DNA of 13,877 bases, from assembly GCA_934295165.1 (NCBI GenBank), contig CAKRAT010000054.1, forward strand, positions 1 through 13,877, read 5' to 3'. The notes under the pieces are model-generated. The model ran no database searches, had not been told where the DNA came from, and saw only the letters and a list, made by a program, of their open reading frames with translations. Source of the stretch: an uncultured Dorea sp. Lineage in GTDB: Bacteria > Bacillota > Clostridia > Lachnospirales > Lachnospiraceae. Of this stretch, positions 1 through 6,187 are shown one piece after another. How positions within the stretch are numbered: position 1 is the first letter of the stretch; every line of letters begins with the position of its first letter. Position numbers and translations under genes: made by a program.

Positions 1-30
1 ATATAAAAAAGTAAAGAAAGGAGTGATACT

Positions 31-690
31 ATGGCGTCAACCCAGGTAACCCCTACCCGTATGGAACTGACCAGGACCAAGAAAAAGCTGGTCACAGCCA
101 TAAAAGGTCACAAACTTCTGAAAGATAAACGAGACGAACTGATGCGTCAGTTCCTGGATCTGGTAAAAGTGAACATGGAACTTCGGGAAAAGGTAGAAGC
201 AGGTATCCGTTCGGCCAATAAGAACTTCGTCATAGCCAAAGCCGGAATGGACGAAGCAACCCTGAACACGGCACTGATGGCGCCGAAGCAGGAAGTAGAT
301 CTTGAAGTCGGACAGAAGAATGTCATGAGTGTAGACATTCCTGTATTCGAGACGAAGACCAGAACTGCCGATGCGAATGACATCTATTCCTATGGATTCG
401 CATTTACATCGAGTGATCTGGATGGGGCCGTAAAGTCTCTGGCAGATATCCTGCCGGATATGCTGAAGCTTGCAGAGACAGAAAAAGCCTGCCAGCTTAT
501 GGCGGCCGAGATCGAGAAGACCCGAAGACGTGTCAACGCCCTGGAGCATGTGATCATTCCGGAAGCGCAGAAGAATATCAAGTATATTACGATGAAGCTG
601 GACGAGAATGAACGAAGCACCCAGATCCGTCTGATGAAGGTGAAAGATATGATGCTGGAGGAAGCGCATCATTATAAAGAAAAAGAGTAA
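31..690 (+). CDS. atpD (ntpD): V/A-type ATP synthase subunit D
   Basis: Central-stalk subunit of the V/A-type rotary ATPase. Its long antiparallel coiled coil turns inside the A3B3 head and couples ATP hydrolysis or synthesis to ion movement across the membrane. The 219-residue length is normal for the family. The N-terminal PTRMEL motif, the GHKLLKDKRDELMRQF stretch (residues 26-41) and TRRRVNALEHVIIP (about 164-177) are family signatures for the two coiled-coil arms. The start is supported by an AAAGGAG Shine-Dalgarno at 17-23, about 7 bases before ATG 31. Subunit D is usually the last or nearly last gene of the ntp operon, which fits the terminator directly downstream. The rest of the operon would lie upstream of the window. 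Base composition is richer in GC than the downstream accessory genes, as expected for a core gene. Confidence 0.97.
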   Translation: MASTQVTPTRMELTRTKKKLVTAIKGHKLLKDKRDELMRQFLDLVKVNMELREKVEAGIRSANKNFVIAKAGMDEATLNTALMAPKQEVDLEVGQKNVMSVDIPVFETKTRTADANDIYSYGFAFTSSDLDGAVKSLADILPDMLKLAETEKACQLMAAEIEKTRRRVNALEHVIIPEAQKNIKYITMKLDENERSTQIRLMKVKDMMLEEAHHYKEKE

Positions 691-705
691 AAGACTATAT
701 TGAAG

Positions 706-751
706 AAATCCGCAGAGGTAAGCCTTCTAGCTTGCATCTGTGGATTTTTTT
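706..751 (+). terminator. Rho-independent terminator after V-ATPase subunit D
   Basis: An 11-bp stem (706-716 with 737-747, one G-T wobble) carries a smaller AAGC/GCTT helix in its loop and runs into a T-tract from 745. It sits 16 bases after the stop of the ATPase gene and probably ends that operon. Confidence 0.85.
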
Positions 752-807
752 ATGTCAGAATAAGCCGGAAAAATAGTTAAAACCCATTCTTATTGTACGC
801 AAATTCA

Positions 808-835
808 TTGACAAACCACTACTTTGTGATACAAT
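808..835 (+). promoter_or_regulatory. Sigma-A promoter of the padR operon
   Basis: TTGACA at 808-813 and TACAAT at 830-835 are separated by 16 bp. A TG at 827-828 gives an extended -10. It lies about 40 bp before the PadR start. Confidence 0.8.
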
Positions 836-836
836 A

Positions 837-860
837 TAGTTAAGAACTACTATAGTATAC
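837..860 (+). promoter_or_regulatory. Candidate PadR operator
   Basis: Two overlapping symmetrical sites follow the -10 box: TAGTT-N3-AACTA (837-849) and the perfect 10-bp palindrome TACTATAGTA (848-857). PadR proteins commonly autoregulate by binding short AT-rich dyads of this kind next to their own promoter. Which of the two is used cannot be told from sequence. Confidence 0.5.
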
Positions 861-875
861 AAGGTAGGTGAAAAT

Positions 876-1202
876 ATGTATGATAAATCACAATTAATGA
901 AGGGAACTTTAGAAGGATGTATCTTGCAGATTTTATCTGAGACAGTTACATACGGATATGAGATTGTAACGACATTGACAGAGTTCGGATTTGAAGATGT
1001 AAAAGAGGGAAGTATTTATCCATTACTCGTACGATTGGAAAAGAAGGGGATGATTTCTTCAGAGCTACGGCCATCGCCGCTTGGACCAAAACGAAAGTAT
1101 TATTCATTAACGGCTGAAGGAGAGGCATATTTGCAGGAGTTTATTAAATGTTGGACGGAAGTACAATCATCAGTAAATAAAATTTTGAAAAAGGAGGGGT
1201 AG
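876..1202 (+). CDS. PadR family transcriptional regulator
   Basis: A 108-residue winged-helix repressor of the short PadR class. Residues about 8-75 form the wHTH, with the family signature GSIYPLLVRLEKKGMI followed by the wing containing RPSPLGPKRKYYSLT and TAEGEAYL. A short C-terminal helix for dimerisation follows. PadR repressors sense small molecules or cell-envelope stress and usually control the membrane protein or ABC exporter encoded beside them. Here the stop codon is only 3 bases before the next gene, a putative membrane protein, so the two are probably translationally coupled. The start at 876 is preceded by AGGTGA at 866-871. The upstream promoter and palindromes suggest autoregulation. 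Confidence 0.93.
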   Translation: MYDKSQLMKGTLEGCILQILSETVTYGYEIVTTLTEFGFEDVKEGSIYPLLVRLEKKGMISSELRPSPLGPKRKYYSLTAEGEAYLQEFIKCWTEVQSSVNKILKKEG

Positions 1203-1205
1203 ATT

Positions 1206-1844
1206 ATGTTGACGAAGAAGAATAAAAGAATGGTTCGGAAGATGAAAAAATACATCAAGACATTCCCACTTACAGAAAAAGAAATTGACCAAATGATTGA
1301 AGATATCACTGGAATGGCGGAAGAAGCACAGGAGCGTAATGAAGATTTTGAAACCGTACTGGGAAAGTCGGTTCATGAATTTTGTGATGATCTGATTTAT
1401 TCTGTAGGAGGAATCAGAGCACCGGGAGGACGGAAATTAATTAGAGGAACTTCGATATATTTTCAATTGTTGGGACTTTGGGGAATTGTAGGTTGTTTGA
1501 TTAATGTTTGTTTTTTGGCTGGAGAACGTGTACACACATTATGGATGCTTGCAATTTCAATAGGCATCTGGTATCTGGGACATTATGGGGAAGCAAACTG
1601 TAATAATACAGAAAAAACAAAACAGTTAACGGCAGGAATTGTTATCTATATGGGTATTAATTTGTTAATGTATTGCAATGAATTTATCTTTGTAATAGAT
1701 AAAGGGAAAGCATTTTTGAGAACGTCGGATTTTCCGATTTTAATTATTGGAATGATTATTAATTTGGGCCCGGCAATTTTGTATCTGCTTGGGGCAAGAA
1801 GGAACAGGCCGGCAGAAAAGCGGATGGAAGTTGTGGATAGATAA
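1206..1844 (+). CDS. DUF1048-like four-TM membrane protein, PadR partner
   Basis: A 212-residue protein. Residues 1-75 are soluble, helical and charged, and resemble DUF1048/HAAS-type domains that accompany PadR genes: a DITGMAEEAQE helix followed by a GKSVHEFCDDLI helix. Four hydrophobic segments follow at about 85-106, 110-127, 140-157 and 176-196, and a basic tail ends the protein. The Shine-Dalgarno AAGGAGGGG (1191-1199) lies inside the end of padR and gives good spacing to ATG 1206. The likely role is a membrane sensor or transporter accessory under PadR control; the exact function is unknown. The remnant of an ABC ATPase just downstream suggests the operon once encoded an exporter. The DUF1048 assignment is by motif feel, not by search. 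Confidence 0.7.
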   Translation: MLTKKNKRMVRKMKKYIKTFPLTEKEIDQMIEDITGMAEEAQERNEDFETVLGKSVHEFCDDLIYSVGGIRAPGGRKLIRGTSIYFQLLGLWGIVGCLINVCFLAGERVHTLWMLAISIGIWYLGHYGEANCNNTEKTKQLTAGIVIYMGINLLMYCNEFIFVIDKGKAFLRTSDFPILIIGMIINLGPAILYLLGARRNRPAEKRMEVVDR

Positions 1845-1882
1845 CAAAGCTGGGGTTCCGTTTTCTTTCAGGGGTTGGACAT

Positions 1883-2066
1883 ATGAAGGTATTATTGAAA
1901 ATAATAAAAGAAGACAATCATTATGGTTACACATGACCCACAGATGGCAAGTTATTGCAGCCGGTTGATTCTGCTGAAAGATGGAACGATATTGGAAGAT
2001 CTGAAGAATAGTAAAAATCAGGAAGCATTTTATCAGAAGATTCTTGGAAAGATGAAAGAGTTGTAA
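1883..2066 (+). pseudogene. Remnant of ABC transporter ATP-binding protein (C-terminus)
   Basis: From 1908 one frame reads KKTIIMVTHDPQMA and continues through a CSRLILLKDGTILEDL stretch to a stop at 2064-2066. This is the H-loop region and C-terminus of a MacB/LolD/bacitracin-type ABC ATPase. The preceding piece (1883-1916) reads KVLLKIIKED in another frame, matching the helix before the H-loop, so there is a frameshift near 1908-1916. Walker A, Q-loop, signature and Walker B are all missing. It lies in the position expected for the transporter gene of a PadR-DUF1048 operon, so the transporter has probably been lost by deletion. Confidence 0.8.
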
Positions 2067-2222
2067 ATGGTACATTGATTAATATTTGTTGATATGTTAA
2101 TATATATCAAAGCATATTTCAAAAAAATCAACGGTATATAAAAAACGGACATATACCATCTATAATCTAATTTTATTTCAGAAATCTATGCTTTTATACC
2201 AATTATTTGTAAAAAGCAGGAG
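2067..2222. other. AT-rich intergenic region before the Rpn-like gene
   Basis: No coding potential is visible. It contains a 7-bp inverted repeat (GGTATAT 2133-2139 / ATATACC 2151-2157) and a weak promoter-like pair (TTGATT 2075-2080, TAATAT 2098-2103, 17 bp apart). Neither is strong enough to call on its own. Confidence 0.4.
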
Positions 2223-2245
2223 ATGGCTGAAAAAGTAAGAAGACA

Positions 2246-2265
2246 TCCTCCTGCATACAGGAGGA
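2246..2265 (+). promoter_or_regulatory. Hairpin sequestering the Shine-Dalgarno of the Rpn-like gene
   Basis: TCCTCCTG (2246-2253), loop CATA, CAGGAGGA (2258-2265): a perfect 8-bp stem. Its 3' arm contains the AGGAGG Shine-Dalgarno (2259-2264) placed 9 bases before ATG 2274. In mRNA the ribosome binding site would be paired, which should hold translation low unless the hairpin is opened. Confidence 0.7.
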
Positions 2266-2273
2266 AACAGAAT

Positions 2274-3272
2274 ATGGCGAAAAGAAAGAGTCAGAAAAGA
2301 CGTAATCAAAAGTATCAGGTAAACAACCGTCAGCTAAAGGCGAAACGAGCATACAAAGATACGATTTTTAGAATGTTATATCATGACAAAGAAAATCTGT
2401 TATCATTGTATAATGCAGTGAATGGAAAAGATTATACAGATCCGGAAGAGTTGCAGATTGTTACATTGGAAAATGCGATTTATATGGGAATGAAGAATGA
2501 CCTGGCATTTATCATGGATATGAATTTATATCTGTATGAACACCAGTCAACATATAATCCGAATATTCCACTTAGAAATTTGTTCTATATTGCAGATGAG
2601 TATCAACGATTAGTGGTTCGTAAATCATTATATTCAACTGTAATACAGAAGATACCAACACCGAGATTTTTAGTATTTTATAATGGGACAAAAGAAGTGG
2701 AAGATTGTAGTGAATTCCGGTTATCTTCTGCGTATGAGAACCCGACAGAAGATCCTGATCTGGAATTAAGAGTAACCATGTTGAATGTAAATGACGGTCA
2801 TAACCCAGAATTGATGGAACACTGCAGAACATTAAAAGAATATGCACAGTATGTGGCCAGAGTCAGAAAATATGCAGGAAAACAGGATGTTACATTGGAA
2901 GAGGCAGTGATACGAGCAGTTGATGAATGCATAGAAGAAGGGATTCTGGCAGAGTTTTTATTGAAAAATAAGACAGAGGTGATCAAAGTGAGTATCTATG
3001 AATATGATAAAGAGTTTGAAGAAAAGAAGTTGAGAAAAGCAGAGTATGAAGCCGGAAGACAGGATGGAATTGAAATTGGAAGACAGGACGGAATCGAGAT
3101 CGGAAGACAGGATGGAATCGAGATCGGAAAGAAGGAACTTCTGGAAAGTCAAGTCGAAAAGAAGTGGAAAAAAGGAAAAACAATAGAGCAGATAGCAGAT
3201 GATTTGGAAGAAGAGGTAATAATAATTCAACGGATTATAGAAGCATTAAGCAAGAAAAAGGAAGAAGAATAA
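2274..3272 (+). CDS. Rpn family recombination-promoting nuclease / PD-(D/E)XK transposase-like protein
   Basis: A 332-residue protein of the Rpn/Transposase_31 and PDDEXK family that is abundant in Lachnospiraceae. Members related to E. coli RpnA are endonucleases that promote RecA-independent recombination. Residues about 21-36 (AYKDTIFRMLYHDKEN) open the nuclease fold. The likely active site is the D in KNDLAF (D76) with E89 and Q91 of YEHQST, the variant E-x-Q form seen in this family. The C-terminal part is charged and carries three tandem GRQDGIEI units before a helical KGKTIEQIADDL segment. An in-frame ATG at 2223 exists, but its AGGAG abuts the codon; ATG 2274 has AGGAGG at ideal spacing and gives a basic N-terminus. 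It stands alone between a decayed operon and a strong terminator. No terminal inverted repeats mark it as part of a simple IS. Confidence 0.85.
   Translation: MAKRKSQKRRNQKYQVNNRQLKAKRAYKDTIFRMLYHDKENLLSLYNAVNGKDYTDPEELQIVTLENAIYMGMKNDLAFIMDMNLYLYEHQSTYNPNIPLRNLFYIADEYQRLVVRKSLYSTVIQKIPTPRFLVFYNGTKEVEDCSEFRLSSAYENPTEDPDLELRVTMLNVNDGHNPELMEHCRTLKEYAQYVARVRKYAGKQDVTLEEAVIRAVDECIEEGILAEFLLKNKTEVIKVSIYEYDKEFEEKKLRKAEYEAGRQDGIEIGRQDGIEIGRQDGIEIGKKELLESQVEKKWKKGKTIEQIADDLEEEVIIIQRIIEALSKKKEEE
3054..3125 (+). repeat. Three tandem 24-bp repeats inside the Rpn-like gene
   Basis: Units 3054-3077, 3078-3101 and 3102-3125 differ only at a few third positions and each encodes GRQDGIEI. The number of such units commonly differs between homologues in this kind of protein, so copy number may vary by slippage. 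Confidence 0.9.
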
Positions 3273-3283
3273 TTTAAAATCAC

Positions 3284-3322
3284 CCCTCTCTGGAACGGGA
3301 AGTTCCGGAGAGGGATTTTTTT
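3284..3322 (+). terminator. Strong Rho-independent terminator after the Rpn-like gene
   Basis: A 13-bp GC-rich stem (3284-3296 with 3302-3314, one wobble) with loop GGGAA is followed by seven T residues. It isolates the next transcription unit from read-through. Confidence 0.93.
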
Positions 3323-3324
3323 AT

Positions 3325-3369
3325 CGCCATTCGTTCGTGAGGAGCTGTCAGTGGCAGGTCTTGTAGATG
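3325..3369 (+). repeat. Diverged 45-bp repeat, copy A
   Basis: Aligns without gaps to 3901-3945 at about 29 of 45 positions, with the last seven bases (GTAGATG) identical. It flanks the small phage-type gene on its upstream side. It could be residue of an old duplication; the similarity is weak. Confidence 0.35.
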
Positions 3370-3432
3370 CAATGAAAAAGGGATAGAAATATTCGGGGAC
3401 AATATATAGAAACAGAAGAGTATAATAATATA

Positions 3433-3461
3433 TTGACAGAACATATGTTCTGATTTATAAC
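3433..3461 (+). promoter_or_regulatory. LexA (SOS) box embedded in a consensus promoter
   Basis: TTGACA (3433-3438), a 17-bp spacer and TATAAC (3456-3461) make a near-consensus sigma-A promoter. The spacer starts with GAAC-ATAT-GTTC (3439-3450), which is the Gram-positive LexA/DinR core (CGAACRNRYGTTYG type). The site lies within a perfect 16-bp palindrome, 3437-3452. A repressor bound here would cover both promoter elements, so the unit is predicted to be off until DNA damage. Confidence 0.85.
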
Positions 3462-3490
3462 AAAGATATAGACAAACAGGAGGTAAAAGC

Positions 3491-3874
3491 ATGAGAAGAG
3501 AAATAAGAGTACGAAATGTAACGTGGAAAGATTACGGAATATCAATAAATCTACAGAAAGAATTAAAAGCTTTCTGCCTCCAATACGGAGAAAAGAAGAA
3601 AAAAGGAATATTATTAACAGATTGTGAGATGATCGAATCTGCGGCAGAAGAGACAAGTCCGCAGTTGGGAAAATATCTGCTGAAAAGTGTAACAAAAGAT
3701 CTTAGTTATGAACAATTGGAGTATGATACGCAATACGGTCGTATTCCGGTTGGAAAGACTGATTTCTATGGATATCGTCGCAAGTTCTTTTTTATTTTGT
3801 ATCAAAAGAAAATTGGGGACAAACAGAACGTATGTTCGAAATATAATGAGGTCAGGCAAGAGGAACTGACATAA
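3491..3874 (+). CDS. Small phage-type protein (putative regulator), LexA-controlled
   Basis: A 127-residue basic protein. It resembles a family of small proteins common in Clostridia phages and prophages: an N-terminal WKDYGIS, then ELKAFCLQYGEKKKK, a middle helix with MIESAAEETSPQLGKYLLKSVT, and a C-terminal GRIPVGKTDFYGYRRKFFFIL resembling a helix-turn-helix end. I recall the pattern but not an assigned function; a small DNA-binding or sigma-region-4-like role is an inference. The start has AGGAGG at 3478-3483 with 7-base spacing. The promoter has a perfect LexA box, and the gene ends 114 bp before the Rhs toxin gene on the same strand with no terminator between them, so the two probably share transcripts. 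A second LexA-like box lies inside its 3' end. Confidence 0.75.
   Translation: MRREIRVRNVTWKDYGISINLQKELKAFCLQYGEKKKKGILLTDCEMIESAAEETSPQLGKYLLKSVTKDLSYEQLEYDTQYGRIPVGKTDFYGYRRKFFFILYQKKIGDKQNVCSKYNEVRQEELT
3820..3847 (+). promoter_or_regulatory. Second LexA-like box with perfect -10, upstream of the Rhs gene
   Basis: GAAC-GTAT-GTTC (3826-3837) followed by G fits the Gram-positive LexA core (R-N-R-Y centre). A perfect TATAAT lies 4 bp downstream (3842-3847), nearly the same geometry as at 3439-3461. The matching -35 (CAAACA, 3820-3825, 16-bp spacer) is poor. It sits inside the 3' end of the small phage-type gene, 141 bp before the Rhs start. Confidence 0.6.
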
Positions 3875-3900
3875 AATACAGAACGAGCATGGCTTTTAAT

Positions 3901-3945
3901 CGTCATCCGTTCAGCAGGATCTGTAGAAGTTGGATTCTGTAGATG
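3901..3945 (+). repeat. Diverged 45-bp repeat, copy B
   Basis: Partner of 3325-3369, lying in the gap between the phage-type gene and the Rhs gene. Together the two copies bracket the LexA-controlled gene. Confidence 0.35.
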
Positions 3946-3988
3946 GAAGTGCCGAATGCTTAAAAAATAAAAAGCAGGAGGAACTAAG

Positions 3989-6187
3989 ATGAGAGAACAG
4001 ATTTTAAGAGAACTTACAGAAAAAAGAGATCAGTGTGTGAAACATTTCCGGATGAATGAAAAAGGTGTGGCGGCGGCAGTATATCCGGAGCCGGTACACT
4101 ATGAAGAAAATGGGGAATGGAAAGAAATTGATAACCGTCTGGAGTCGGCAACAGAAGAAGGACGTGAAATATTCACGAACAAAGCATCTGATATGAAAGT
4201 GAGGTTTGCATCAGAAGCGGGAGACGGAGATCTGGTAAGTGTAGAGAAAAATGGTATGAAGGTGTCGTGGGAAATGGAAGATCCGGAAGACAATGATTCC
4301 GGACGGGCAAGAAAGAAAAAGTGCAAATTCCGCGTGCTGACAAAAGAAGACCATGAAGAAACGATTGAATTTCCGGAGAATACGGAGAATGAAAAAGGAA
4401 TTGAAACGCAGAAAAATGAAGAGGAAACTCTTGATACAGACAGTATCTGGCCTATGTTAGGAGTGAAAAATCTTGTCGGAGAAGGAATTTATGAAGAAAT
4501 TCTGGATGGTGTTGATGTGCAGTATATTGTACAGGGACAGAGATTAAAAGAAAATATCTGTCTGAAAAATCCGGAAGCTGCACAGCAGACGCTGGCATTC
4601 CGCTTCCGTCATCCCGGACTTCAGATGCAGACAGAAGAAGATGGAAGTCTTGGATTGTATAAAGAAGGAGAAAAGGTATTCTGGTTTGAAAAACCTTATA
4701 TGTATGACAGTGAAGGCATTGTATCATCGGATGTAACGATTACAGCAACAGAAGATGTGCAGGGAACAAGAGTTGTGATAGAACCGGATAAGGACTGGCT
4801 GATGGAAGAAGGAAGAAGTTATCCGGTCATGATAGATCCGGTGACAGAGACAAGTAAGAACTATACAAGCATTGAAGATACATATATTTTTACAGGTGGA
4901 GGTGTATCAGAAGATCCGTCTAAAGTATATGCTCACGGTTCATTTATAGCAGGAAGATTAGACGGAGACGGAATTGCAAGAGCACTATTGAAGTTCAAGA
5001 ATCTTCCTGATATTGGGAATGGTTCTATTATATATGCAGCAACCATGTATATCTGGCAGTATGAATATTCTGCAGATAAAGTCAGCAAAATTCCACTTCT
5101 GGCACAGGAGATTATCAGCGACTGGACAGAAAAAGATGCAAGGTGGAGTAATCAGCCGGGAGTATCCGGGGATATTCTGGATTATAAAGAAGTGGGCCAG
5201 GTAAAAAATGGAAATACAATTATGATTACACCGATTGGATTTGATGTAACAAGACTGGTAAGAAAATGGTATAACACAGGGGTAAATCATGGAATCATGG
5301 TCCGTTCACAGGTGGAATTCGAAGAGAAAGCTTACGCAAGATTTTATTCTTCTGATTACCCTCATTTATCTTCCGATCAGTATCCGGGTGGAATCTTCTA
5401 TTACCGTGATGTGACGGGGCTGGAAGATTATCTGAGTTTTCATGAACAGCCTCTGGGACGTGCAGGTACAGGGTATACCAATGATTATACTGGAAATGTA
5501 ATCTGGGTACATTCCGACGCAGAGACAACAGGAGGCACGGCAACCGCGGTGATCAGACATGTATATAATTCATGTGAGTCTGCCGTAGATAACGGACAGG
5601 GATATGGATGGCGTCTTAGCAGCATGCAGAGACTGGAAAAGACTGCAATTGAAAAATACCCATATGTTTATACAGATGAAGATGGAACCAGACATTATTT
5701 CTATAAAGACGATACAGATGGAAATAAGTTAAAAGACGAAGATGGATTGGGCCTTGTAATCACAGTTGAATCCGGGAAGGATGATAAGTATGCAATGATC
5801 ATGGAGACAAAAGATAAAATCCGCTATATATTTGCAAGAGATGGATCATTACGTTTTGTCAAAGATTCGGACGAGAATCAGGTTGCGTATGTGTACCGCC
5901 AGATTAATGGAAAAAAATGTCTGGATTATATAGAAGACGGTACCGGATCGAGAATCAGGATACAGTACGGAGCTTCCGGTGTGGCAGAAAGAGTTGCAGC
6001 GATACAGGATGCGGCAGGAAGATGGCTGGGAAAGACATTCCATGACATTCATCCTGAAAAAGTCAGAGAAGATTACTGTCGCAGCAGGCATCAGTCAGGC
6101 AGCTGGAACACTCTGGGTAAGTGGTATGCAGCTGGAGGCAGGAGAGGCCGCGAACAAATTAAATCTGATTATGAATACCGGATTTGA
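3989..6187 (+). CDS. Rhs/YD-repeat polymorphic toxin, N-terminal part (frameshifted)
   Basis: N-terminal 732 codons of a giant Rhs protein. AGGAGG at 3976-3981 with 7-base spacing supports ATG 3989. Residues 1-290 form the N-terminal region typical of these proteins (an EIDNRLE segment, a TNKASDMKVRF segment, ending near YPVMIDPVTE). About 290-450 is a DNRLRE-type region: ARALLKFKNLPD, then SDWTEKDARWSNQP, then FDVTRLVRKWYNTG. Rhs sequence begins around 490-600 with GQGYGWRLSSMQRLEK and DEDGTRHYFYKDD. There is no signal peptide, TM segment, LXG/WXG domain or wall anchor, so the export route is unknown. True coding similarity ends near residue 690 (about 6055). Beyond that the frame is out of phase and stops at 6187, while Rhs coding continues in the +1 frame. 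Either the gene is broken or expressed as two pieces. Confidence 0.85.
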   Translation: MREQILRELTEKRDQCVKHFRMNEKGVAAAVYPEPVHYEENGEWKEIDNRLESATEEGREIFTNKASDMKVRFASEAGDGDLVSVEKNGMKVSWEMEDPEDNDSGRARKKKCKFRVLTKEDHEETIEFPENTENEKGIETQKNEEETLDTDSIWPMLGVKNLVGEGIYEEILDGVDVQYIVQGQRLKENICLKNPEAAQQTLAFRFRHPGLQMQTEEDGSLGLYKEGEKVFWFEKPYMYDSEGIVSSDVTITATEDVQGTRVVIEPDKDWLMEEGRSYPVMIDPVTETSKNYTSIEDTYIFTGGGVSEDPSKVYAHGSFIAGRLDGDGIARALLKFKNLPDIGNGSIIYAATMYIWQYEYSADKVSKIPLLAQEIISDWTEKDARWSNQPGVSGDILDYKEVGQVKNGNTIMITPIGFDVTRLVRKWYNTGVNHGIMVRSQVEFEEKAYARFYSSDYPHLSSDQYPGGIFYYRDVTGLEDYLSFHEQPLGRAGTGYTNDYTGNVIWVHSDAETTGGTATAVIRHVYNSCESAVDNGQGYGWRLSSMQRLEKTAIEKYPYVYTDEDGTRHYFYKDDTDGNKLKDEDGLGLVITVESGKDDKYAMIMETKDKIRYIFARDGSLRFVKDSDENQVAYVYRQINGKKCLDYIEDGTGSRIRIQYGASGVAERVAAIQDAAGRWLGKTFHDIHPEKVREDYCRSRHQSGSWNTLGKWYAAGGRRGREQIKSDYEYRI

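Noticed and set aside
2133..2157. GGTATAT/ATATACC inverted repeat as an operator or IS end
   Set aside because: A 7-bp AT-rich stem in an AT-rich spacer is expected by chance, and no partner sequence is seen at the other side of the Rpn-like gene.
2223..2273. ATG 2223 as the start of the Rpn-like gene
   Set aside because: Its AGGAG directly touches the ATG, giving no spacing, whereas ATG 2274 has AGGAGG nine bases upstream. It was kept only as a possible leader.
3054..3125. CRISPR-like repeats
   Set aside because: The repeats are directly adjacent 24-bp coding units without spacers.
2274..3272. Rpn-like gene as a complete insertion sequence
   Set aside because: No terminal inverted repeats or target-site duplications were found around it. 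The flanking inverted structures are a translation hairpin and a terminator.
6050..6065. Programmed ribosomal frameshift signal in the Rhs gene
   Set aside because: The short A-run in CTGAAAAAG is not a convincing slippery heptamer for a +1 shift, and no stop codon or obvious stimulator is placed next to it. Mutation is simpler.
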